From assembly GCA_910577085.1 (NCBI GenBank), contig CAJTLE010000031.1, positions 1 through 24,174 on the forward strand: DNA of 24,174 nucleotides. The letters run 5' to 3'. Numbering within the stretch: position 1 is the stretch's first letter; every line of letters starts with the position of its first letter. The notes under the pieces were generated by a model that worked only from the letters and a program-made list of their open reading frames with translations, ran no database searches and was not told the origin of the DNA. This DNA is from an uncultured Allobaculum sp. (GTDB taxonomy: Bacteria > Bacillota_I > Bacilli_A > Erysipelotrichales > Erysipelotrichaceae). This document shows, in pieces, positions 14,175 through 22,756 of this stretch. The translations under genes were made by a program, and so were the position numbers.

Positions 14175-15527
14175 TTGCAAGCTTCGGCAAAAAAACAGAA
14201 AAAAGCAGAAAAACGCTCTTTTGGGGAATGGCTCAGGTGCTGGGTGATCCCGAAAGCTGGAACCGACAGGTACATCACCCTGTCCATGGTCTGTCTGATG
14301 ATTTTTGGATCCGCAATGGTCATCTCAACCAACCTGGGAACAACCGTCGGCCATGTCCGGGACATGTATATTGGCATTGCCCGACAGGGCATTTTCTGCG
14401 GGATGGGATGGGTTGCCTATTGTATTCTTTCCCGCATCTTTAATTACCGAAAAATCAACCGCGCCATTCAATGGATTCTGGTGGCAGGCTACCTTGCCCT
14501 TCTGGTCTACACGGCAGTGGCTGGAATTGACGTCAATGGTTCGAAAGCCTGGATCTCCCTGGGAATTGCGACCATTCAGCCTTCCGAATTTGGTAAGCCC
14601 TTATTGATCTTGATGCTGGCGCTGTCCATTCATAATATGAAGGATCTGCCCAAAGAGAAACAGAACTTCTTTCATGTCTTTTCGATTCCGCTTGTGCTGA
14701 TGCTCTGTTCGGTTGTCTTTGTCGGCGGTCTGCAAAAAGACTTTGGATCGTTGATTATTACGCTGGGAATCGGGTTTGTCGGCATCATGGTGCCAAGTTC
14801 TAAAAGGCTGAAAGGCTGGCAGCACTGGCTGCTGGTGTTCTTTCTGGTGGCAGTGATCCTGTTTGTGATCGGTGTCTATGTCACGGACTGGTTTACTGAA
14901 TGGTTCAGTGATGTTCCACTGGTTCGTCATATTGCGGTTCGAATTGCCAATATGAAAAATCCATACCTCAGCATTCATGATGAGGGCTATCAGCCGGCCA
15001 ACGCCTTGTATGGCATTGCCGATGGCGGCCTGTTTGGTCAGGGATTTGGCAGTTCGGTTCGAAAATACGGCTTTTTAACCCAGGCAGAATCTGACTACAT
15101 TCTGGCCATCGTGATTGAAGAAACTGGCATTCTTGGACTGGGTGCCATTGTTGTCTTATATGGTCTGCTGGTGTGGAGACTGTTATATTGGGCGTTACAT
15201 GTCAAAGAAGGCGCGGACAAAGTGCTCTTTACGTGTACAGCGGCCTATTTCATGCTCCACTTTATTATCAACGTGGGCGGCGTCAGCACCCTGCTTCCAA
15301 TGACGGGTGTACCGCTGCTGTTAATTTCAGCGGGTGGATCTTCGCTGCTTGCGGTATGCTTTGCTCTTGGAATTGCTCAGGCGCGCATTGCGGCCATACG
15401 ACCGCGCATTGAAATGCTGCAGGATATCGAGCATAAAAGCAGAGCGGCAATGGATGAATACCACAGCCTTCAAAATGGCACAGCCCAGAAAAAATCAACG
15501 CGCAGGACGCGCAGAAAGAAAGCGTAA
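14175..15527 (+). CDS. ftsW: FtsW/RodA/SpoVE-family SEDS peptidoglycan glycosyltransferase
   Basis: SEDS proteins polymerise lipid II into glycan strands with a partner class B PBP. The 450-residue product has a basic N-terminus, about ten membrane helices and a strongly basic C-terminal tail. Hallmarks include GLQKDFGS with the expected catalytic Asp, a long extracellular loop with EGYQPANALYGIADGGLFGQGFG, and KYGFLTQAESDYILAIVIEETG, the counterpart of the FtsW TDFIFAVIAEELG motif. I lean to FtsW over RodA on this last motif, but the symbol is tentative. The start is a TTG preceded by GGGGGTGAT, strongly complementary to 16S rRNA, six bases away; no in-frame ATG lies near. It is transcribed alone, divergent from def, and ends at a good terminator. 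Confidence 0.9.
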   Translation: MQASAKKQKKAEKRSFGEWLRCWVIPKAGTDRYITLSMVCLMIFGSAMVISTNLGTTVGHVRDMYIGIARQGIFCGMGWVAYCILSRIFNYRKINRAIQWILVAGYLALLVYTAVAGIDVNGSKAWISLGIATIQPSEFGKPLLILMLALSIHNMKDLPKEKQNFFHVFSIPLVLMLCSVVFVGGLQKDFGSLIITLGIGFVGIMVPSSKRLKGWQHWLLVFFLVAVILFVIGVYVTDWFTEWFSDVPLVRHIAVRIANMKNPYLSIHDEGYQPANALYGIADGGLFGQGFGSSVRKYGFLTQAESDYILAIVIEETGILGLGAIVVLYGLLVWRLLYWALHVKEGADKVLFTCTAAYFMLHFIINVGGVSTLLPMTGVPLLLISAGGSSLLAVCFALGIAQARIAAIRPRIEMLQDIEHKSRAAMDEYHSLQNGTAQKKSTRRTRRKKA

Positions 15528-15684
15528 AACAATCAAAGTCCAGATGGATTCAGTTCAACAAGTTCAGTTGAACGAATTCAATCCAACTTGAGTCAAAGAA
15601 TCAAATATAGAACAGAGTGCAAAACGAATTCTGACAGCCACTGGATAGAATCGTCGGGCACAATGTCATAAAATAGAGAAGGAA

Positions 15685-15712
15685 AGCTGAGTCTGAGGAT
15701 TCGGCTTTTTTT
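15685..15712 (+). terminator. Intrinsic terminator of the SEDS gene
   Basis: A 9-bp stem (15685-15693 with 15698-15706, two G-T pairs) with a TGAG loop is followed by seven T residues. The rest of 15528-15923 holds no gene. It contains short palindromes only, including GTTCAAC with GTTGAAC at about 15556-15570 and AAGCAATTGCTT at 15883-15894. Confidence 0.85.
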
Positions 15713-15923
15713 CAGCCCTATTTTTGAATTGGACCATCTGGTGCACGGGTGGAAGATGGTTTTCGGTTTTGTTTGAGGATTGGAAAATCATTTGAAAAAG
15801 TTTAGAGAAGCAAAATCAATCAGAACAGTGTTTTAAATATTGAAAAAATACCGGCTGAATCGATAAAAAATGCAGGAATCACAAGCAATTGCTTTTTGAA
15901 GGGATTACAGTATCCTCGCAGTC

Positions 15924-15953
15924 TTGCCACACTTTCCGTGATCACGATAAAAT
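15924..15953 (+). promoter_or_regulatory. Predicted promoter of coaD-rnc-polC with a palindrome in the spacer
   Basis: TTGCCA (15924-15929) and TAAAAT (15948-15953) are separated by 18 bases. A perfect 10-bp palindrome, CGTGATCACG at 15937-15946, fills the spacer next to the -10 box and could be an operator. The predicted leader is about 94 bases. Confidence 0.5.
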
Positions 15954-16053
15954 ATTGGATCTTTTTCCTGCAAAGTGGCTCAACCTGGCAGAATTCAAAA
16001 AATCAGCAGACACAAACGCAACAGATCGAATTTTAGAAAGGAAGGTCTTTACA

Positions 16054-16563
16054 ATGAGTACAGGGGTATTTGCGGGATCGTTTGACCCGCCAACCAAAGG
16101 CCATGAAGATATTATTGAACGCGCAAGCAAACTGTTTGATCGCGTGGTTGTCATGGTCAGTCCCAATTCGGCCAAACATGGACTGTTTACGACCGAACAG
16201 AAACTTACATGGCTTCAGGACATGACAGAAGATCTCGACAACGTCGAGGTGGCTCTCTGTGATGGTCTGACCATTGCCAGAGCCAGAGAACTTGGCGGCA
16301 CGGTATTGATTCGCTCGATGCGCAATGCGGGCGACTATCTTCCAGAAGCCAACAATGCCTGGCTCAATGCCGAAATGAAACAGGGCATGGAGACTCTGTT
16401 TCTGCTTGGAAAACCGGAACATTCTCTGATTTCGTCAAGCAATGTCCGGGAACTGCTCAAATACAACCAGAGCATCGAGTTTATGGTGCCTGCATGTGTA
16501 TTTGAAGCTCTGCAACCCCAGTTTGCCCACAAGGCAGATGCCAACAAGGAGGAAACACAATGA
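16054..16563 (+). CDS. coaD: Phosphopantetheine adenylyltransferase
   Basis: CoaD joins ATP and 4'-phosphopantetheine to make dephospho-CoA, the penultimate step of CoA synthesis. The 169-residue product has the nucleotidyltransferase motif GSFDPPTKGH at 8-17, an RSMRNAGDY segment at 87-95 corresponding to the usual RGLR block, and ISSSNVRE at 126-133 matching the ISSTxVRE signature. The RSMR block is a mild divergence from the common form. Length is slightly above the usual 160. The start is the ATG preceded by GGAAGG with an eight-base gap; a frame beginning at 15889 lies upstream of the predicted promoter and is rejected. The stop overlaps the rnc start (ATGA), making it the first gene of a coupled operon. 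Confidence 0.9.
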   Translation: MSTGVFAGSFDPPTKGHEDIIERASKLFDRVVVMVSPNSAKHGLFTTEQKLTWLQDMTEDLDNVEVALCDGLTIARARELGGTVLIRSMRNAGDYLPEANNAWLNAEMKQGMETLFLLGKPEHSLISSSNVRELLKYNQSIEFMVPACVFEALQPQFAHKADANKEETQ

Positions 16564-17243
16564 AAACTTTGACCGACTGGCTGCGAAACAAAGGATTTAC
16601 GCCTGACAATATTCAGCTGTATTACGAGGCGTGCACCCATTCTTCCTATGCCAATGAACACCATTCCGGCATCGATAACAATGAACGTCTGGAATTTGTC
16701 GGAGATGCTGTGCTGCAGATCTGGTCTGCCACAGCCCTCTATAAATTAATGCCCAAACTTCATGAAGGCAAAATGACCACCATCCGTGCTCAGACCGTGT
16801 GCGAATCGACGCTGGCCAAACTCAACGAACAGCTTGGCTGGTATAAATTCCTGCGTCTTGGCGTCGGAGAAGAAAAAAGCGGCGGCCGTATGCGTCCATC
16901 CATTCTGGCTGACCATTTTGAAGCCTGCATCGGTGCGATCTACCTGGATCTTGGCTATGATGCAGCCGCAAAAATTCTCGATGAGTACATGAAACCGTTG
17001 ATTACTGCTGAAAAACCAGAAGATGTAACGGACTATAAAACCCAGCTGCAGGAATACGTGCAGACCGATAACAAACGCACTATCCAGTATCGTCTGCTTG
17101 ATGAAAGCGGCCCAAGCAACTCACCAACCTTCAAAATGGGTGTCTTCCTCGATGACATCTGCATGGGTGTGGGCGAAAGCTCGACCAAAAAGAAAGCCGA
17201 ACAGAAAGCTGCGCGCGAAGCCATTAGAAAGCTGGCGATTTAA
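16560..17243 (+). CDS. rnc: Ribonuclease III
   Basis: RNase III cleaves double-stranded RNA in rRNA processing and mRNA turnover. The 227-residue product has the catalytic signature NNERLEFVGDAVL at 40-52 and the second acidic cluster ADHFEACIGAIYLD at about 116-129, so the nuclease domain looks active. A double-stranded-RNA-binding domain follows (about 156-225) with YKTQLQEYVQ, GPSNSPTF and the basic KKKAEQKAAREAI helix. GGAGG lies upstream of the ATG, inside the coaD 3' end. It overlaps coaD by four bases and polC by one, so the three genes are translationally coupled. Confidence 0.97.
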   Translation: MKTLTDWLRNKGFTPDNIQLYYEACTHSSYANEHHSGIDNNERLEFVGDAVLQIWSATALYKLMPKLHEGKMTTIRAQTVCESTLAKLNEQLGWYKFLRLGVGEEKSGGRMRPSILADHFEACIGAIYLDLGYDAAAKILDEYMKPLITAEKPEDVTDYKTQLQEYVQTDNKRTIQYRLLDESGPSNSPTFKMGVFLDDICMGVGESSTKKKAEQKAAREAIRKLAI

Positions 17244-20200
17244 TGGCGCGGCCGATCAGTGACCTGCTTGCGGATTGCTTAAGTGCCGACCTTCTTGAAC
17301 TGCTGCGTGATGCGACGCTCAAAGAAACACCAATTTACCATTCGAAAAGCCAGAAACTGGATATGAAATGGGATCTTCCATCGCCTTTGCGGCTGGAAGA
17401 CTATGAACGGGTTATTCATGAGCTGCGCCTGGCGCTCCATACCGATATTCATCTGAATTTAAACTGCGCCAGTGCCAACTGCCCATTAGAGCTGGTTGAG
17501 CCCTATCTGAACCGGATCTGTGCACTGGATGTCCAACTGGAGGCCTTCAAGGGCCTCCATCCTACTTTCAACGGAGCTCAAAGCCTGCTTTATACGACCA
17601 CCCGCCCGGATAACCATCAGGCGATGCTGGAAAACCGCAACCGTCTGGAACAGCGCCTGGCCGAGCATGGACTGCCTTTGCAGGTCATGTGCCAGTATGA
17701 GGATCCCGGCGAAATTCCCGGACCAGTTGCTCCTGTACCGGAAGGCTATGTTCCGCATGCGTCCAGACCTGCCGCTCCCCAGCCAGCCGAAAACAACTAT
17801 CGCGGCGGCCGTTCCGGTTCTTTTAACAGCAAGAAGGCTGAAGAAGTTGCCATTCGCGATCTGGTGGATGGCATGCAGTTTGTCACCATCACAGGCCGTG
17901 TGTTCGCGGTGGAAATCAAAGAAATCCGCTCTGGCCGCAAACTGATGGAGCTTTACATCAGTGATGATGATGAAGCGATCCTGTGCAAGACATTTGAACG
18001 CCGTAATTTCACGGTGGAGCAGATGGAAGAAATCCGCGTTGGCGATTATCTGCACGTCACCGGCAATGTCAGCTACGACACCTACAAGCGCAATATTGTC
18101 CTGCAGTTCAATAAAGTCGAACCGGCCCGCAAGCCTAAACGCAAAGATGATGAAATCGAAAAACGGATTGAATGGCACGTTCACTCAACCTTCTCTGAAA
18201 TGGATGGCGTGTGCGGCATTGAATCCTTCATTCAGCAGGCCTGGGACTGGGGCATGAAAGGCATTGGTCTTTGCGACCATAACGTCGTGCAGGCGTTCCC
18301 AATGGCCCAGCACAAAATTGAAGCTTTGCAGAAAAAAGACCCTGAGCGTCAGTTCAAGATGTTGTATGGCTGCGAAATGACGATGGTTTCGCCAGAATAC
18401 AAGATTGTTTACAACCTGCGCGATCAACAGCTGGAAGATGCCGAATATGTGGTCTTCGACCTGGAAACCACAGGTCTTTCCAACCGTCTGGATGACATCA
18501 TTGAATTTGGTGCCGTCAAGATGAAGGAAAGTGAAATCATTGACCGCAAGCAGTTTTTTATTAACCCGAAACGGAAAATCCCGGTTTCAATTTCGGAACT
18601 GACCCATATTCAGCAGTCCGATGTCGATGATGCAAAACCGATTGAAGAGATGTTTGATGTCATCAAAGACTTCGTTGGCGATGCGATCCTGGTTGCCCAT
18701 AATGCGACCTTCGACGTGGGCATGCTCAACGCAGCCGCCAGAAAACTCGGCCGGGAAGAGTTTACCAACCCGGTCATCGATACGCTGCCGGCCAGCTATT
18801 CCATGATGGATCTGCGCAGTTATCGATTAGGAAATGTGTGCCGCCATTATGAGGTGGACTATGATGGCGAAGGGGCGCACCGTGCCGACTACGATGCCGA
18901 AGTTCTCTCGCAGGTTTTCCTGTATATGCTTCGCGAATGGGGACCGGATGCAACTCTGGAATCTGTCAGCAAGCTCGATAACTCCTCGGCTCTGCGCAAA
19001 AACCATGGTAAGCACATTACGGTCTTTGCCAAAAACAAACAGGGACTCAAAGAACTCTTTGAACTGGTCACCCTGTCGCATACGACCTATCTCAAATACA
19101 ACCCCAATTCAACCAACGTAACGGGCACACCGATCATCCCGCGCAATGTGCTCGAAGAGTACCATGCCAAAGGCAATCTGTTGTTTGGCTCATCGTGCCA
19201 GAATGGCGAAATCTTCGATCTGGCCCACACCCGTTCGGAAAAAGAACTGGTCGAAGCGGCGAAGTTCTATGATTACCTGGAAATTCAGCCTTTAGCGGTC
19301 TATAAACATCTGCTCGATATGCAGACGGTTCACTCCGTCCAGGAACTCCAGCAGATTTTACGCTTTATTCTGGATGCCGGTAAACAAGCCGGTGTTCCGG
19401 TTATCGCCTCGGGGGACTGCCATTATGTAGAACCCCGTCAGAAACGGGTGCGCGATGTGTATATCAACGCCAAAACCAGCGGCAACTCGCGCCATCCGCT
19501 CTATTTTCGAAACTTCCAGCAGCGCAAAGAATGCTCTTCGCCTGATCAGCATCTGTTAACGACCGGGGAGATGTTAGCGGCATTTGACTGGCTCGATGAG
19601 GCCACCAAGCGCGAAATCGTGCTTGAAAATCCAAATAAGCTGTTTGAACAGACAGAAGTCCTTCTGCCAATCAAGGACAAGCTGTATCCGCCTGATATTG
19701 AAGGATCAGACCAGAAGCTTTCCGATATCTGTTATGAAACAGCCCGTAAAAAATATGGAGATCCGCTGCCAGAACCGGTTGAAGCCCGCCTGAAACGGGA
19801 GCTCGATGCGATCATCGGTGCCGGTTACTATGTGGTTTACTACATCTCGCATCTGCTCGTTAAAAAATCCAATGAAGATGGCTATCTGGTTGGTTCGCGA
19901 GGATCGGTTGGTTCCTCCTTTGTTGCGACGATGTCAGGAATTACCGAAGTAAACCCGCTTGCTCCACACTATCTGTGCCCGAAATGCCACCATTTGGAAT
20001 GGATTACCGATGGCAGTGTGCATTCTGGTTTTGACTTGCCGGATAAAAACTGTCCGGAATGCGGCACACCGATGAAAGGCGATGGTCAGGATATCCCATT
20101 CGAAACGTTCTTAGGCTTCCATGGCGATAAGGTTCCTGATATCGACTTAAACTTCTCCGGTGACTATCAGCCAAGTGCCCATGCCTTTACCAAGACGATC

Positions 20201-21586
20201 TTTGGTGACGATCACGTCTTCCGCGCCGGAACCGTAGGTACCGTCCAGGAAAAGACCGCCTATGGATATGTCAAAGGCTATGAAGAAGAAATGGGTCTGG
20301 AATACCAGCCGTTTTCTGAATACAAACGAACAGATTTGGCCAATGAATGTGCCGGGGTGAAACGAACAACGGGCCAGCATCCAGGGGGCATCGTTGTTGT
20401 GCCGCTGGATATGGATGTCCATGACTTTACGCCGGTGCAATATCCGGCCAACAACCCCTATGCGGAATGGAAAACCACCCACTTCGACTTCCATCAGATT
20501 CACGACAACATCCTGAAATTTGATATTCTGGGCCATGTTGACCCGACAGCCATGAAAATGCTCGAACGCATTACCGGCATTGATGTGACAACGATTCCGA
20601 TGAACGATGAGGCGACAATGAAAATCTTCTCGTCCTGTGAATCCTTAGGCCTGGATACGACGCTCTATAAAGAAACTACGGGGGCCGCCGGGATTCCAGA
20701 ATTCGGTACTCCCTTTGTCCGGGGAATTCTGGAACTGACCAAACCGACCACCTTTGCCGAGCTGGTTTCGATTTCTGGTCTTTCCCATGGAACCGACGTC
20801 TGGCTGAACAACGCCAAAGATCTGATTGATGCCGGCACCTGCAACCTGCGTCAGGTTATCGGATGCCGAGATGACATCATGGTCGATCTGCTTCGCTATG
20901 GCGTTCCAAGTAAGGAAAGCTTTACGATCATGGAAAGTGTCCGTAAGGGTAAAGGTCTGAAGCCAGAATGGGAAGAACTGATGGCGGCGCACAATGTGCC
21001 GGAATGGTTCATGGATTCCTGCCGCAAGATTAAGTACATGTTCCCGAAAGCCCATGCGGTCGCCTACGTTATGATGGCCATCCGCATTGCGTGGTTTAAA
21101 GTCCACCGGCCAAGAGCCTACTATTGCCAGTTCTTTTCGATCCGCTGCGACGCGTATGATCTGGCCATCATGACCAGCGGACTGGGGGCAATCCAGAAGC
21201 GGATGCATGAAATTGCGAGTGCAAAAGCCGACAAGACGCAGAAAGTCGAAAAGAAAGAACAGGATCTTTACGACACGCTTGAACTTTGCAATGAAATGTA
21301 TATGCGCGGGTACAAGTTTTCGAATCTTTCCATCACCCGCAGTGATGCCAAAGAATTCGTCATGGACCCGGATGATGACAAGGCGATTATTCCGCCGTTT
21401 ACCGCTGTTGATTCGTTAGGCGAAAACGTAGCCAAAACCATCATCAAAGCCCGCAACGAAAAGCCGTTCCTGTCCAAGGAAGACCTGCTCAACCGGACTG
21501 CATTATCCAAAACCCTCATCGACCGCCTCGATATGCTTGGCGCGCTTGAAGGTCTGGACGATGAAAACCAGCTGACACTGTTCTGA
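17243..21586 (+). CDS. polC: DNA polymerase III alpha subunit, PolC type
   Basis: PolC is the main replicative polymerase of low-GC Gram-positives. The 1447-residue product is full length. It has an N-terminal domain, an OB fold (about 210-295), a PHP domain starting with EWHVHSTFSEMDG near 309 and including CDHNVVQAFP, and an inserted DEDD 3'-5' proofreading exonuclease with VFDLETTGL near 404. The rest of PHP follows, then a four-Cys zinc module (CPKC and CPEC, about 911-940). The polymerase core carries PDIDLNFSGDYQ near 965. The C-terminus has a helix-hairpin-helix-like region and ends ENQLTLF, which may bind the sliding clamp. The start overlaps the rnc stop (TAATG) and has only a weak ribosome binding site, so translation probably depends on rnc. 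Confidence 0.98.
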   Translation: MARPISDLLADCLSADLLELLRDATLKETPIYHSKSQKLDMKWDLPSPLRLEDYERVIHELRLALHTDIHLNLNCASANCPLELVEPYLNRICALDVQLEAFKGLHPTFNGAQSLLYTTTRPDNHQAMLENRNRLEQRLAEHGLPLQVMCQYEDPGEIPGPVAPVPEGYVPHASRPAAPQPAENNYRGGRSGSFNSKKAEEVAIRDLVDGMQFVTITGRVFAVEIKEIRSGRKLMELYISDDDEAILCKTFERRNFTVEQMEEIRVGDYLHVTGNVSYDTYKRNIVLQFNKVEPARKPKRKDDEIEKRIEWHVHSTFSEMDGVCGIESFIQQAWDWGMKGIGLCDHNVVQAFPMAQHKIEALQKKDPERQFKMLYGCEMTMVSPEYKIVYNLRDQQLEDAEYVVFDLETTGLSNRLDDIIEFGAVKMKESEIIDRKQFFINPKRKIPVSISELTHIQQSDVDDAKPIEEMFDVIKDFVGDAILVAHNATFDVGMLNAAARKLGREEFTNPVIDTLPASYSMMDLRSYRLGNVCRHYEVDYDGEGAHRADYDAEVLSQVFLYMLREWGPDATLESVSKLDNSSALRKNHGKHITVFAKNKQGLKELFELVTLSHTTYLKYNPNSTNVTGTPIIPRNVLEEYHAKGNLLFGSSCQNGEIFDLAHTRSEKELVEAAKFYDYLEIQPLAVYKHLLDMQTVHSVQELQQILRFILDAGKQAGVPVIASGDCHYVEPRQKRVRDVYINAKTSGNSRHPLYFRNFQQRKECSSPDQHLLTTGEMLAAFDWLDEATKREIVLENPNKLFEQTEVLLPIKDKLYPPDIEGSDQKLSDICYETARKKYGDPLPEPVEARLKRELDAIIGAGYYVVYYISHLLVKKSNEDGYLVGSRGSVGSSFVATMSGITEVNPLAPHYLCPKCHHLEWITDGSVHSGFDLPDKNCPECGTPMKGDGQDIPFETFLGFHGDKVPDIDLNFSGDYQPSAHAFTKTIFGDDHVFRAGTVGTVQEKTAYGYVKGYEEEMGLEYQPFSEYKRTDLANECAGVKRTTGQHPGGIVVVPLDMDVHDFTPVQYPANNPYAEWKTTHFDFHQIHDNILKFDILGHVDPTAMKMLERITGIDVTTIPMNDEATMKIFSSCESLGLDTTLYKETTGAAGIPEFGTPFVRGILELTKPTTFAELVSISGLSHGTDVWLNNAKDLIDAGTCNLRQVIGCRDDIMVDLLRYGVPSKESFTIMESVRKGKGLKPEWEELMAAHNVPEWFMDSCRKIKYMFPKAHAVAYVMMAIRIAWFKVHRPRAYYCQFFSIRCDAYDLAIMTSGLGAIQKRMHEIASAKADKTQKVEKKEQDLYDTLELCNEMYMRGYKFSNLSITRSDAKEFVMDPDDDKAIIPPFTAVDSLGENVAKTIIKARNEKPFLSKEDLLNRTALSKTLIDRLDMLGALEGLDDENQLTLF

Positions 21587-21612
21587 TTCATAAATACCAA
21601 TACCAAATATAG

Positions 21613-21658
21613 AAAAATCCTGAAATTCTCTGAACAGCGGAGAACTTCAGGATTTTTT
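21613..21658 (+). terminator. Bidirectional terminator between polC and the YdjC-family gene
   Basis: An 11-bp stem (21614-21624 with 21646-21656) stacked on a further 5-bp stem closes around a short loop. It is followed by T residues on the plus strand and also by T residues on the minus strand, so it can serve both convergent genes. Confidence 0.92.
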
Positions 21659-21710
21659 ACTTTTCCGGTGATGAATGAATTCAGTTTTCGAAGAAGAAAA
21701 CGATGGCCGA

Positions 21711-22472
21711 TCAGGCAACATCGGCATAGGTGATGAATTCAACCCCCTGGCTTTCCAGTTCGTCTTTCAGATTCTGATCCAGGGCCATCTCAACTTCCAG
21801 CGTGCGGGGATTGAGCAGGGAGGAAGTTTTGAGAATATAGGCATCCAGATAGCCAGGATGGCAGACCATCGTTGGAACGGTTCCTTCGTAATCTTCTCTG
21901 GCGATACGACGCAAAGAGGCTTTTGGATCATAGTTGGGAGCCATGGAATCCATGACCATGTCCATCTTTGAATTTCGAAAAGAAACTGGACCAGAAAAAC
22001 TCATCCCGAGATAGTCGCAGCCATGTTTTCTGGCCACGGCTTCAAGACCTTTGAAGAAATTGTCACTGGCTACGGCATGCCCCTCAAAGTAGACAGGTTT
22101 CTGGCCGGTCAGTTCAACAAAGCGCTGGTATTGGGCTTCGATTTCAAGCATGACTTCATCCAGATCGACAAAGTCTTCTTTAGCTGTCCGATACGCTTTC
22201 GAAGGTTTGAACTCGCCATTTTCCTGAACAAGACTTGGAATTAAAGATGGATCCGTCAATGGTTTGCCAACACAGATGTTGGTATGGAGCCCAAGACAGG
22301 GATGATCGTCTTTGACCAGTTCCAGTCCGGTTTCCGTTTCAGGCATATTGACCATAACGCCAACGGATTTGATGATGCCGCCTTTTAAGGCATCCGCAAT
22401 TCCATAATTGACGCCTCTGGAATAGCCAAGGTCGTCGGCGCGCACTAAGATTTGTTTCTTTGACATTGTCAT
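21711..22472 (-). CDS. YdjC/ChbG-family carbohydrate deacetylase
   Basis: The 253-residue protein matches the YdjC family, metal-dependent deacetylases of N-acetylated sugars such as chitooligosaccharides (ChbG). The metal-site pattern is visible: RADDLGYSRGVN with Asp13-Asp14, LGLHTNI with His63, FEGHAVAS with His132 and VCHPGYLD with His205. It is cytoplasmic, without signal or membrane segments. Two ATGs lie near AAAGGA; I take the first at 22472, though the one two codons later is also possible. It follows a PTS EIIBC gene on the same strand, a common pairing that suggests it once deacetylated the imported sugar. A terminator-like hairpin lies between them, and I see no clear promoter for this gene. 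Confidence 0.88.
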   Translation of the reverse strand: MTMSKKQILVRADDLGYSRGVNYGIADALKGGIIKSVGVMVNMPETETGLELVKDDHPCLGLHTNICVGKPLTDPSLIPSLVQENGEFKPSKAYRTAKEDFVDLDEVMLEIEAQYQRFVELTGQKPVYFEGHAVASDNFFKGLEAVARKHGCDYLGMSFSGPVSFRNSKMDMVMDSMAPNYDPKASLRRIAREDYEGTVPTMVCHPGYLDAYILKTSSLLNPRTLEVEMALDQNLKDELESQGVEFITYADVA

Positions 22473-22500
22473 AATTTCCTTTCTGTATCGATTCAATAGC

Positions 22501-22552
22501 TTTTCCACTATCTTTATCTGTTATCTCTATCTGTCTTTTTTCAGTCTATCTG
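22501..22552. repeat. Irregular TATCTG-like pyrimidine repeats
   Basis: Between the PTS and YdjC genes the plus strand carries five imperfect copies of a TATCTG-like unit separated by short T/C-rich gaps. The 284-base gap 22473-22756 otherwise holds only the PTS terminator. It may be an unstable or regulator-binding tract. Confidence 0.4.
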
Positions 22553-22667
22553 CTTTTGGATTGCTGTGGAGATCTTTTCGGGTTTACGGACGGTTCTTTT
22601 TCTGGGAGGAAAAGTAACAGGCAGCCAGGATCGATTTTAAAGAAGCAGCCAGAAATCACCCGAGGGC

Positions 22668-22724
22668 AGAGAAAAGAAAAGGGACAATCGGCCAGCAGCA
22701 TGCAACCGCCTGATGACTGTCCCT
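22668..22724 (-). terminator. Probable terminator after the PTS gene
   Basis: AGGGACA (22680-22686) pairs with TGTCCCT (22718-22724) around a 31-base GC-rich loop. It is followed on the minus strand by TTTTCTTTTCT. The long loop makes it moderate in strength. Confidence 0.6.
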
Positions 22725-22756
22725 GAACCGTCAGGATCAGATCTTTGTTTCTGTCA

